A DNA stretch of 64,000 nt from Toxorhynchites rutilus septentrionalis (lineage: Eukaryota; Arthropoda; Insecta; Diptera; Culicidae). A program made the position numbers and the translations under genes. Below are positions 55,556 to 64,000 of the stretch, piece by piece (within the stretch, counting starts at the first letter, position 1; each line of letters begins with the position of its first letter). The notes under the pieces are model-generated. The model saw nothing but the letters and a program-made list of their open reading frames with translations. It was not told where the DNA came from and made no database searches. The stretch spans positions 69,277,593 through 69,341,592 of the forward strand of contig NC_073744.1 of NCBI RefSeq assembly GCF_029784135.1, given 5' to 3'.

Positions 55556-58500
55556 CAATTGCTAACAGATGTCGACTAACTGAACAATTGTTACGGACAG
55601 GCATACCGATTTTGACATTAAATTTAAATGCATCAAATTTTATCCAAGTCAAAGTGCACATGACTGGAAATAAAATATGCAACTTGATCATTGACACCGG
55701 TGCAGATATTTCGTTGTTCAAAGCACGAAATATTCTCCCAAATCAACATGTAAATACTAACAATAAGATTAAATTAACCGGCATTACGGAAAATAGTGTA
55801 GAAACATTAGGTTTAACAAATACATCTTTATGCTTTAATAATACATTAACTTTAAATCACGATTTTCACCTAGTTACCGCAGACTTACCAATTACGGCTG
55901 ATGGTATTCTAGGTCGAGATTTTTTAATAAATTATAAATGTTTAATAGATTATGAACATTGGCTACTTACATTTAATATAGCCAATATACAAATTTCAGT
56001 ACCAATAGAAGACAACTTAAATGAAGGCTTCATGCTACCAAGTCGTAGTGAAGTTATCAGAAGGATACCATATTTAAACATTAGAGAGGATATGGTAGTC
56101 CATTCAGAAGAAATTTACCCAGGAGTTTTCTGTGGTAACACTATAATTTCACCTTTAAAGCCTTATGTAAAATTTGTAAATACTACGAATAAACCTTTGT
56201 ACATACATTATTCTAAATTTAAGCCTACATTAAGTATTTTAAACGATTATTCTATTCTTAATGTAAATACCAAAAATATTAATAATAAGAGATCCGAAGA
56301 GATTTTTAAAAGCATAAACACGGACAAAATTCCTCCATATGCTAAAGATAAATTTAAAAAATTAATTAATGATTATCAAGACATATTTTGTCTTCCAGAG
56401 GAGGATGTTACTCAAAACAATTTCTATTCACAGAACATTGTTCTAAGTGATAAAGTTCCTGTATATATTCCTAATTACAAGACGATTCATGCGCAACAAA
56501 CCGAAATTAATCAACAGGTAAACAAAATGTTAGAGAGTAATATAGTGGAACCTTCAGTTTCACCATACAACTCTCCTATACTTCTAGTACCGAAAAAATC
56601 CCAAAATAATGACAAAAAATGGCGTTTAGTCGTTGATTTTAGACAACTAAATAAAAAAATTTTAGCAGACAAATTTCCTCTACCAAGAATTGACGATATT
56701 TTAGATCAACTTGGCAGAGCAAAATATTTTTCAACATTAGATCTCATGTCAGGTTTTCATCAAATACCTTTGGACAATGAGTCTAGAAAATTTACGGCAT
56801 TTTCAACACAAAACGGACATTATCAATATACAAGATTACCGTTTGGATTGAATATAAGTCCAAACAGTTTTCAACGTATGATGACAATTGCAATGGCTGG
56901 TTTAACCCCAGAATTAGCTTTCATTTACATCGACGATATTATAGTCGTAGGATGTTCTGTAAACCATCATATTTCAAATCTAAATCAAGTTTTTGAAAGA
57001 TTAAGATATTACAATTTGAAGCTAAATGCGCAGAAATGCAAATTTTTTAGCACTGAAGTTACCTTTCTAGGTCATAAAATAACAGAATATGGCATGTTAC
57101 CAGATGATTCCAAATTTTCAACTATTCAAAATTATCCAGTTCCTAAAAATGCAGACGAAGTTAGAAGATTCGTTGCATTTTGTAATTATTATCGTAAATT
57201 CGTACCAAATTTTGCATTAATAGCAAATCCCCTTAATCAACTATTGAAGAAAAATTCACAATTTATATGGACCAATAGTTGTCAAAATGCATTCAACACC
57301 CTAAGAAATTCATTAATGTCACCAAGATTATTACAATATCCAGATTTTACGAAGCAATTTATATTAACAACAGATGCTTCAGATATAGGTTGTGGAGCTG
57401 TATTGTCTCAACAAACACAACATGGAAATTTACCAATAGCTTTTGCAAGCAAAACTTTTACACCTGGTGAAAAGAATAAACCAGTGATTCTAAAAGAATT
57501 AACAGCCATACATTGGGCTATTAATTACTTCAAACCTTACCTGTACGGTAGAAAATTTTTAGTACAAACGGATCATAGACCGTTAGTTTTCTTATTCGGT
57601 ATGAAAAATCCAACTTCAAAATTAACTAGAATGCGTCTTGATTTAGAAGAATATGACTTTACAATTGAATACATAGCAGGAAAATCAAATGTAGGAGCAG
57701 ATGCTTTATCAAGAATAGTAACCTCCTCTGATGAATTAAAAAATTTAAATATATTAGGAGTAAGCACAAGAGCGATGACTCGTAATTCGAAAAATAATTC
57801 AAATATGAAAACATCTGATAATCAAATTTCTGTACCACGAGAAACTGATCACTTCTCTACGTACATGACAAATAATCCATCAGAAACGAAGAAATTAATT
57901 AAACTCGAAACACGCGTCGACAAATATGGAATGATATTTTATTTAAAGAAAAACAATAAAATTATTGCCCAAGTGCATCAACAAATTTTACATGGAAGTC
58001 AGACATTAGAATCTGCACTTCTGAAAATAGAAGGAACAATGATTAAAATGAACCAAAAGAAATTAGCGCTGTCGACAAAAGACGAAATATTTAAAATGAT
58101 ATCAATTGAAAACTTTAAAATATTAGCGAATACTCAAGTGTATTCAATAGAAATTATTATTTACAATCCACCAATGTTTTTAACAAAAATAAAAGACATC
58201 CAAAAAGTATTGAATGATTACCATAACACCCCTACAGGAGGTCACATTGGTCAACATAAGTTGTACCTTCAAATTAGAGAAGTGTATAATTGGAGCAATA
58301 TGAAAAGATCGATTGCAGAATTCATCAAGGCCTGTGAATTATGCAAACGAAACAAAGTCATAAAGCATACAAAAGAAAAACAAGTAGTTACTACAACACC
58401 AAATCACCCATTCGAAAGTATTTCAATAGATACAGTTGGACCATTACCAAAAAGTAACAACAACAATAGATATGTAGTTAGTATTCAATGCGATTTAACG

Positions 58501-59223
58501 AAATATGTCGTATTAATTCCAGTACCTACTAAAGAAGCAAACGTAATTGCTAAAGCATTAGTAGACAATTTTATTTTAACTTACGGAACATTTTTAACTT
58601 TACGTTCTGATCAAGGAACTGAGTATAATAACGAAGTCTTTGAACAGATCTGTGAAATGCTTAAAATTGAACAAAAATTTAGTACAGCCTATCACCCTCA
58701 GACGATTGGTTCTTTGGAGAGAAATCACAGATGTTTAAATGAATACCTGAGATCTTTCGTTAACGAACATCAATCGGATTGGGATGAATGGTTAAAATTC
58801 TATGCTTTCAATTATAACACAACCCCACATTCACACCATGAATTTACCCCTCATGAATTAATTTTTGGAACTAAAGCTAAATTACCACAAGAATTATTTG
58901 AAAAAGGAACTGAACCAATATATAATTTTGAACAATATAGTAAAGAACTAAAATTTAAATTACAACGATCTAATGAAATAGCAAGAACCAAATTAATTGA
59001 GCAGAAAATTCAAAGAGCAAAAAACTCAGAAAATGTCATTAATCCAATTCATTTAACAGTAAACGACAAAGTTTATCTAAAAATAGAAAACAGAAGAAAA
59101 CTTGATCCATTCTATGACGGACCATATATAGTTCAAGAAATACTAGATACAAACTGCAGGATTCAGAACCCCAAAACAGAACATACACAGACAGTACACA
59201 AAAACAGATTGATAAAAATATAA
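55510..59223 (+). CDS. pol: pol: protease, reverse transcriptase, RNase H, integrase
   Basis: The frame opens after TAA at 55507 and overlaps gag by 46 bases; there is no early ATG, so translation should come from frameshifting at 55537-55543. Numbering from 55588: protease DTGAD at 36-40; RT with WRLVVDFRQLN, LPFGL and YIDDI (Asp449/450); RNase H TDASD (596) and DHRPL; an HHCC zinc-binding region GGHIGQHK...CELCKRNK about 885-930; integrase core Asp948, Asp1008 and Glu1044, with 35 residues between the last two. Gene order places integrase last, defining Ty3/gypsy. No stop or frameshift damage is visible. Confidence 0.93.
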   Translation, partial: WEQSSKYRLFFSQPVTIANRCRLTEQLLRTGIPILTLNLNASNFIQVKVHMTGNKICNLIIDTGADISLFKARNILPNQHVNTNNKIKLTGITENSVETLGLTNTSLCFNNTLTLNHDFHLVTADLPITADGILGRDFLINYKCLIDYEHWLLTFNIANIQISVPIEDNLNEGFMLPSRSEVIRRIPYLNIREDMVVHSEEIYPGVFCGNTIISPLKPYVKFVNTTNKPLYIHYSKFKPTLSILNDYSILNVNTKNINNKRSEEIFKSINTDKIPPYAKDKFKKLINDYQDIFCLPEEDVTQNNFYSQNIVLSDKVPVYIPNYKTIHAQQTEINQQVNKMLESNIVEPSVSPYNSPILLVPKKSQNNDKKWRLVVDFRQLNKKILADKFPLPRIDDILDQLGRAKYFSTLDLMSGFHQIPLDNESRKFTAFSTQNGHYQYTRLPFGLNISPNSFQRMMTIAMAGLTPELAFIYIDDIIVVGCSVNHHISNLNQVFERLRYYNLKLNAQKCKFFSTEVTFLGHKITEYGMLPDDSKFSTIQNYPVPKNADEVRRFVAFCNYYRKFVPNFALIANPLNQLLKKNSQFIWTNSCQNAFNTLRNSLMSPRLLQYPDFTKQFILTTDASDIGCGAVLSQQTQHGNLPIAFASKTFTPGEKNKPVILKELTAIHWAINYFKPYLYGRKFLVQTDHRPLVFLFGMKNPTSKLTRMRLDLEEYDFTIEYIAGKSNVGADALSRIVTSSDELKNLNILGVSTRAMTRNSKNNSNMKTSDNQISVPRETDHFSTYMTNNPSETKKLIKLETRVDKYGMIFYLKKNNKIIAQVHQQILHGSQTLESALLKIEGTMIKMNQKKLALSTKDEIFKMISIENFKILANTQVYSIEIIIYNPPMFLTKIKDIQKVLNDYHNTPTGGHIGQHKLYLQIREVYNWSNMKRSIAEFIKACELCKRNKVIKHTKEKQVVTTTPNHPFESISIDTVGPLPKSNNNNRYVVSIQCDLTKYVVLIPVPTKEANVIAKALVDNFILTYGTFLTLRSDQGTEYNNEVFEQICEMLKIEQKFSTAYHPQTIGSLERNHRCLNEYLRSFVNEHQSDWDEWLKFYAFNYNTTPHSHHEFTPHELIFGTKAKLPQELFEKGTEPIYNFEQYSKELKFKLQRSNEIARTKLIEQKIQRAKNSENVINPIHLTVNDKVYLKIENRRKLDPFYDGPYIVQEILDTNCRIQNPKTEHTQTVHKNRLIKI
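55537..55594 (+). promoter_or_regulatory. gag-pol -1 ribosomal frameshift signal
   Basis: The heptamer T TTT TTA (55537-55543) sits on gag codons TTT TTA, the canonical X-XXY-YYZ arrangement. After an 8-base spacer comes a perfect 10-bp stem, GTAACAATTG (55552-55561) with CAATTGTTAC (55585-55594), around a 23-base loop. The pol frame is open from 55510, so a -1 slip enters it, while gag ends at the TAA in 55553-55555. Spacer and stem dimensions are as in proven sites. Confidence 0.8.
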
Positions 59224-59496
59224 AATCAAACAACATTCATTTTTAGAGAAGTTACTTCATTCGCAAAAACCAATTATATTACAATTATTTATAGAAATCT
59301 TTAGAAATATATCAAATTACCAATATTATACAAAACCACATACCATTGTTTACAATATACCAACAGCTTAGGAAAATAAAAGTTTAGAAACCTATAAAAA
59401 GTCTATAAAATATTTGTAACATTGAGAGAAGCCAAGGAATAATTAATCCATAATCTGAATACTAAGAATGATTCCATTGCATTACATCATTCTCTT
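59224..59496 (+). other. pol-to-LTR spacer, no env
   Basis: About 270 AT-rich bases with no ORF. An envelope-like gene, present in errantiviruses, is absent. Confidence 0.7.
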
Positions 59497-59508
59497 AAAG
59501 AGGGATGG
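59497..59508 (+). promoter_or_regulatory. polypurine tract
   Basis: AAAGAGGGATGG directly before the 3' LTR; would prime plus-strand DNA. One T interrupts it. Confidence 0.75.
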
Positions 59509-60130
59509 TGTAGTATGATTTCAAACCCCGTTCCAAAGTCCATCTTAAAACTCTCAATATACAAATTATCCTTCTCCTCATAAGCAGTTGATTGTTTCAA
59601 AATAAATGACTCATGCGTGGTCACTTCAATTTACGATTCCCACGAAACATTCCTCAAGCGCAACTGCATTATTTCGTTAATTGTTTTTCTCCCACATTCG
59701 TCCATGCCAACATGCGCGGGCGATATGAATGCACCCTTACATCATGTCGCGCGCAGCTAAAGGCAATAAACCAGAAACCAAAACAAACCCAGTTCTATTC
59801 TGATTAAATACGCGACCGTACACAAAGTCGTCGTGACACTTTACGATTTCCCATGAAATCGATATGCGCGCTTATGAGCGCAGTAAGCAATTTTATTTCT
59901 TGACACCATTCACATCGAACACTGCATTCGATTGATTGGCTATTCCCCTTTGAAATCGACTTGGCTCCTCCCAATGAAACTCTCCACAAACTGTTGGCTA
60001 AGTTAGCTTAAGACACATGTAACTAGCATTAAGACAGTTCTTGTATGACACTCGACGCGGATGCACGCGTGGAGTGACGAGAAATGAATAAAACCTTTTT
60101 TGAATAAAAGTATAAAGCAAATATAAGACA
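59509..60130 (+). repeat. 3' LTR
   Basis: 622 bp, reads the same as 51598-52219 throughout. Followed by the GCAG duplication and the rest of the DD37E transposase. Confidence 0.95.
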
Positions 60131-60290
60131 GCAGGCCCTCCGGAAGAACCCAAAAGTTGTCAAATCGGAGGCGGACTTCAAGAGAAAATGGATTTCTGTT
60201 AAAAAAAACTACAACCTGACGTAGTACAGAACCTTATGGACGGGGTAAAGAGGAAGGTGCGAGCATACGGGCTTGGGCTCGATGTATGAA
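60131..60290 (+). pseudogene. DD37E transposase, C-terminal part
   Basis: Resumes exactly where 51597 stops: ALRKNPKVVKSEADFKRKW, then a frameshift in the A-run at 60199-60207 before the tail (MDGVKRKVRAYGLGLDV in another frame). The 3' terminal repeat follows at about 60370-60418. Confidence 0.8.
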
Positions 60291-60529
60291 TAAAAAGAAA
60301 ATGCCAAAAGTTGTTTAATAGTTTTTATTTTACTGTCTAAAATTTTCAAAAGGATCGGTCTACTGGGCGAATTTCTACAGCGTTTTTTCCGTGATGTAAT
60401 TTGATGTGACACACCCTTTAGAACAAAATCAGTAATTTCTCATTAAAACAAGATAAATCATATTTTTTTCAAGATTAAATTAATATTTACCCATAACACT
60501 AATTCATAACATTAATTCATTAACACTTC

Positions 60530-60820
60530 TATCATGGATTTTTTAACCGACCGATTACGCTTTGTTCCGTACACCAGGCCAGCTTCAGAGAACAATCGTT
60601 CTTTGTAACAGTAGTGTTTACAGTAGTGAAAGATAAACTCTTCAAATCTTGCCAATTAGGGTACTGCTTAGAGTTCAATTACTACCAAACGTAAGGAACG
60701 TGATTGCTATCCATTCGAAATGTTTTCGCATAGCAGTCGATTTCGTTAGCAATCGGATTTTTTTCTTTTCGCGACGATGACTGTCGTATCAATTTGCCAC
60801 TTCGTTGGGACTGTCTGGCG
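60530..60820 (-). pseudogene. hAT transposase C-terminal (dimerisation) domain relic
   Basis: Minus-strand frames contain EIDCYAKTFRMDSNHVPYVW (about 60710-60770), then KQYPN and, in another frame, KERLFSEAGLVYGTKRNR followed by SVKKSMIEVLMN (60533-60606). These match the hATC signature (S/KERLFS-AG...KKRNRL...). Frame changes show that it is dead. The N-terminal part cannot be read. Confidence 0.65.
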
Positions 60821-61340
60821 TGAGCTTCGTGTATCAGGCTTAATTCAGCTTCGTTTCGTTCAATTTGATTTGTGTCTAAATAAGTATACCATCTTTCAGA
60901 TTATCATCCCTGAAGACAGTTCCGAGTTTTTTAATTTTGAATGAAAAAAAAAATTATTGTTGTTCTTTGTTTATTTGAATTCGTAGTATTTACTTTAACT
61001 CAACTAGTATTAAAGTTATTATAATATATCCACAAAAATTTCATCATTAGAATAGAATCAATAGAAAATCCTCGATAGAAAAAAAATTGTTCAATATTTC
61101 TTGCAGAAAACTTGATACTTTATTATGGAATGTTCATTCTATACGGAAAATTTAATAATAGTTAATTATTTTTATGTAAAGATGTGTTTATTTCTCCCTA
61201 AAATGTAATCTTTTATTAGCTTCACGCAAAAATGCAGTTTCTCCCAGATATCCGGCCGCCGGATACCCGGCTATCCGGCCTCGAAGCTTGCCGGATATCC
61301 GGTATCCGGTATCCGGCCAAACTACTATCCGTTTCATCAC

Positions 61341-62090
61341 TAATTATTACGCTGTTAACAAGCTCGATGCGTAGATGCTGTATGCAAATCGGAATCTTGC
61401 TGGTGGTATTGGTATCGGAGCAACGTGGTGTGGCAGAACGAATTCCAAAGAAAATTTTGAAACCATAGGACAATACCTGAAGCGTAACATAGGGGTTTTT
61501 TCCAAAACGGCGGCCATTTTTGTTAAAAATGAGTTTTTTAACCCGAAAAATCGGTGCTTAAAAGCTCAAAAAATTGAAAAAATTAGATAAAAAACGGCTA
61601 TGAAACGCCCTAGATAATTAATTTTTACATGCTGATAAAAAAATATATCGAAAAATTTAAAAACATGGTGGAAAAACAGTTGAAAAACATGGTTCCGAGA
61701 AAACGCGTTTGAAAATTCGTACAGCAATACTATATCCCTTGAGGTGACTTCATACTTTTGGTTGTAACTTTCCAAAGAAATCGAATATCGAAATATCTTT
61801 TAGGACAACATTTCTGTTGCTTCCCAAAAATGAAAAAAAGAAATGCTGTTGTTAAGTTCTCGTTGCTTGGGAAACCACAGCCGTATACAACTGTTTCTAC
61901 ACACAAACTAGTGTTGTCAGAAAGCGTTTCATTTTCGACAGAAAACATGTCGTTTCCTGCCTTGAAGCGTCAAATAGGCAAATAATGTCATATGTCCCCC
62001 AACGCTGTAAAATGTTCGTATGGAAGCAGACATCTTTTTTTCTTTTTTCACCTTTTTTGGGATTGCACACAAAAAAAGTTCAAACGGCGT
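61341..62090. other. intergenic, no gene seen
   Basis: AT-rich with short unrelated frames on both strands. A possible inactive DNA-transposon interior (AAAACGGCGGCCATTTTTG) could not be classified. Confidence 0.4.
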
Positions 62091-62095
62091 CAACG

Positions 62096-62148
62096 GGGAT
62101 CGAACCAAGGCCGGCTGGAATGATATATTGTTTTACTCGACCACGCTA
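62096..62148 (-). repeat. tRNA-like sequence (SINE head or tRNA pseudogene)
   Basis: On the minus strand TAGCGTGGTCGAG (62136-62148), an A-box-like motif, is followed 29 bases later by a perfect B box GGTTCGATCCC (62096-62106). Spacing and order are those of an internal Pol III promoter. A full cloverleaf with paired acceptor arms was not found, so a functional tRNA gene is unlikely. Confidence 0.55.
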
Positions 62149-62214
62149 TCCACATAGCTAATGATGCTGTTACGCAGAAGCGTGATAATATTACATCTCA
62201 TTACAAATTGAAGT

Positions 62215-62256
62215 TGGAAAGTGTTTTCTAATTTTACTCTTAGAAAACACTTTCCA
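62215..62256. repeat. perfect 17-bp-arm hairpin
   Basis: TGGAAAGTGTTTTCTAA (62215-62231) and TTAGAAAACACTTTCCA (62240-62256) are exact inverted copies around an 8-base loop. It lies just right of the tRNA-like sequence. Confidence 0.88.
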
Positions 62257-62739
62257 GCATGAAGGAGAACTATATCCATCTCGTTCTGGGCCGTGTACAT
62301 ATGTGGCGAAGTAATGCGTGGTTATTTGAAACGTCTTTTGTTTCGCTCGCTCGTATTAATCTTATATTGCCGTACCATATATATTATACAAATGCTTACC
62401 AGTATTTGTGAGTCATGGCATTTTCTGTCATTTTTACGCTGTAATAAATGTAATAAATCGGGATGACAAAAAATGAGCTAAAAATCAATTTTGGGTGTAG
62501 CTTGCTGTATTTTGCCTTTGAGTAAATATAGAATATCAATAAACTTAAACATCAAAACAATTCTACCTTCAGCAGCCTATTTAATTTATCTCATATTGCT
62601 TGATGATTTCTTAACAGACAGTTTCGCAAATTAATCCTTCTCTTTTAGTATTCTTGTGATTGTCGTACGGTGTATACCGAATGAGAAATTTTTAAATATC
62701 ACAGAGTCATTTATTGATAAACTCGACCCTTAAATTAGA
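62257..62739. other. intergenic, no gene seen
   Basis: AT-rich; nothing recognisable before the LINE relic begins. Confidence 0.4.
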
Positions 62740-63960
62740 ATCCATATTTACGGGGACTTCAATCAAAATACAATGCATTTCATTGTAGATGAGGAAAACG
62801 AATCAATCTTACTCCCCGACGCAGGCGAAAATGAGACATTGCAACTTATTTTCGATAAAACAAGCCAACTAGGTCTATGTAAAATCAATCGTATTCCAAA
62901 TGAATTGAACTGCTTCTTAGACTTGTTTACTAATTGCACAGAAGATTTCCATGTTTCGAATGCTGAATGTCCTCTTTGGAAAAATGAAAAATTCCACGCC
63001 GCTATAGAATACTTTTTATTCATCGATAGCACAAGTACATGCCCCGCCGATTGTGATTTTGAGATAAATTACGATTTCAAAAGGGCAGACTATGAACAAA
63101 TTAATTGTAAGCTTAATGATATCAATTGGTCATTTCTACTTAAAAATGAAAGAAACATAGTTAAAGCTGTTGAAATTTTCAATGATAATCTGTATAAAAT
63201 CATAAGCGAACATATTCCAACAACAAAGAAAAAACTTAATACATCCTAAGGAATTTTCCAATTTTGCCAGCTATGAGATGAAATCTAATAATTTCCCATC
63301 ATTTCCCATGGTTCGAAATTACGATTATTTATCGTTTTTACCCGAGTTTGCAAACTCGGTCTGAATTGATGATATTACCGCTAACGAACTTCTTATCGCG
63401 CTGGAGGATCTAGAATCTAGATTCATCTAAAGGTCCCGGGCCGGATGGTATTCCTCCAATGTTGTTGGAATAGTTGGCAACGGCTTTCGTTCATCCTTTC
63501 TCCTGGTTTTTCAATTGTCGTTATCGAAGCTCTTTATACAGACTTCAGCAAGGCTTTCGACAGAGTAGATATTCCAATGCTTATTTTCAAGCTCCAAATT
63601 ACTCCCATACGTAACTGAACACAGAACACAGTTTGTTTGCTTTAGAGGAAGAATCTATAGTCCAGTGAATGTCACATCCGGAATTCCACAAGGTTCTCAC
63701 TTAGGCCCTCTACGTTTCATCCTATTCGTAAATGATGTGTCACTAGTACTAACTAACCTCAACATTCTAACATATGCTGATGATATGAAATTGTACATGG
63801 AAGTAACCGAACGTAGTGACCTTGAGATTTCCCAACATGAAATAGATGTTTTCTTCAAATGGTGCGTGAAAAGTTCTTTCTATTAATGTGAAAAAATGTA
63901 ATATTATACCGTATATTCGAACACATGAAACTTATGACTTCATAAGTTCTTTAGGACTTA
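62740..63960 (+). pseudogene. decayed LINE ORF2 (endonuclease end and RT), runs toward window end
   Basis: IYGDFNQNT (62745 onward), an endonuclease box, opens a frame to 63249 (CKINRIPNELNCFLDLF...). After stops, RT pieces follow in order but too close together: GPGPDGIPP (about 63433-63460), YTDFSKAFDRVD (63535-63575), SGIPQGSHLGPLRFILFVND (63675-63735) and LTYADDMKLYME (63765-63805). The shortened spacing between the first two shows a deletion. Jockey/CR1-like. Confidence 0.72.
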
Positions 63961-64000
63961 AAACTGCAGAGAGATGCGTCAAAATTAGAGACTTGATTTA

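Larger units (their letters stand above)
51598..60130 (+). mobile_element. Ty3/gypsy LTR retrotransposon, mdg1/412-like, apparently intact
   Basis: 8533 bp bounded by two 622-bp LTRs that start TGTAGTATGATT and end TATAAGACA and look identical on line-by-line comparison. The GCAG before the 5' LTR (51594-51597) is repeated after the 3' LTR (60131-60134). A primer-binding site, two small ORFs, gag, pol (PR-RT-RNase H-integrase) and a polypurine tract are all present. There is no env frame. Everything needed for transposition seems to be there. Confidence 0.93.
50585..60418 (+). mobile_element. DD37E Tc1-like transposon (ITmD37E type), interrupted
   Basis: Terminal inverted repeats AAGGGTGTGTCACATCAAAT (50585) and its complement ending at 60418, continuing as CATCACGGAAAAAACGCTGT on both sides, flanked by TA at 50583-50584 and 60419-60420. 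Without the 8537 bases of LTR element plus duplication it is 1297 bp, the usual Tc1-like length. It sits inside the hAT relic. Confidence 0.9.
50505..61340 (-). mobile_element. hAT transposon relic, split by nested insertions
   Basis: Both outer edges are built from CCGGATA words: CTATCCGGCCGGATACCGGA at 50525-50545 on the left, and TATCCGGTATCCGGTATCCG in inverted orientation at 61290-61312 on the right. The minus-strand reading of the right edge, TAGTGATGAAACGGATAG, has the look of a hAT terminus. A hAT C-terminal domain lies at 60530-60820. Exact ends and target duplication were not resolved. Confidence 0.55.

Noticed and set aside
59224..59496. Envelope gene after pol (errantivirus-type element)
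   Set aside because: Only about 270 bases lie between the pol stop and the polypurine tract, with no open frame.
62096..62148. Functional tRNA gene
   Set aside because: A and B boxes are present but I could not pair acceptor and anticodon arms.

Overview
This is eukaryotic, AT-rich, repeat-dense DNA, almost certainly from a mosquito and probably an Aedes-like culicine. Three observations point there: a Tc1-family transposon with the DD37E spacing first described in mosquitoes, I-clade and CR1/Jockey-type LINEs next to many MITEs, and a single split host gene with very large introns. There are no operons, Shine-Dalgarno sites or CRISPR arrays. All calls come from reading the sequence; no database was searched.

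Layout. 1-3240: a plus-strand LINE with an intact endonuclease-reverse transcriptase ORF; its gag-like ORF1 lies in the same frame, separated by one TAG codon. 3240-3560: a tRNA-related SINE-like repeat. 3929-8890: a minus-strand I-clade LINE (ORF1 plus EN-RT-RNase H ORF2) whose RT active site has been removed by an in-frame deletion. 8890-16780: no genes, but 43-bp tandem repeats, a palindrome-bordered repeat carrying a TATA/Inr promoter, MITEs and hairpins.

16780-36719 (minus strand): the only host gene recognised, a BTB-BACK-PHR protein of the BTBD3/BTBD6 (Drosophila lute) type. Five coding exons join in phase into 719 codons plus stop. Intron 1 is about 14 kb and intron 4 about 3.6 kb; both are loaded with repeats. 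Proteins of this family act as Cullin-3 ubiquitin-ligase adaptors in neurons.

36.7-50.5 kb is a graveyard of mobile elements: a LINE relic split by a 2.9-kb terminal-inverted-repeat element that itself contains a mariner relic, a 373-bp MITE with 41-bp inverted ends, a mariner deletion derivative, a 1.4-kb four-unit fold-back structure and a pogo/Tigger relic. 50.5-61.3 kb is a clear three-level nest: a decayed hAT element, entered by a 1.3-kb DD37E Tc1-like element (TA target duplication), which was entered by an 8.5-kb Ty3/gypsy (mdg1/412-like) LTR retrotransposon (GCAG duplication, two apparently identical 622-bp LTRs). That LTR element carries two small ORFs, gag and pol, with a textbook -1 frameshift signal between gag and pol. 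The window ends in a tRNA-like repeat, a 17-bp-arm hairpin and a decayed LINE.
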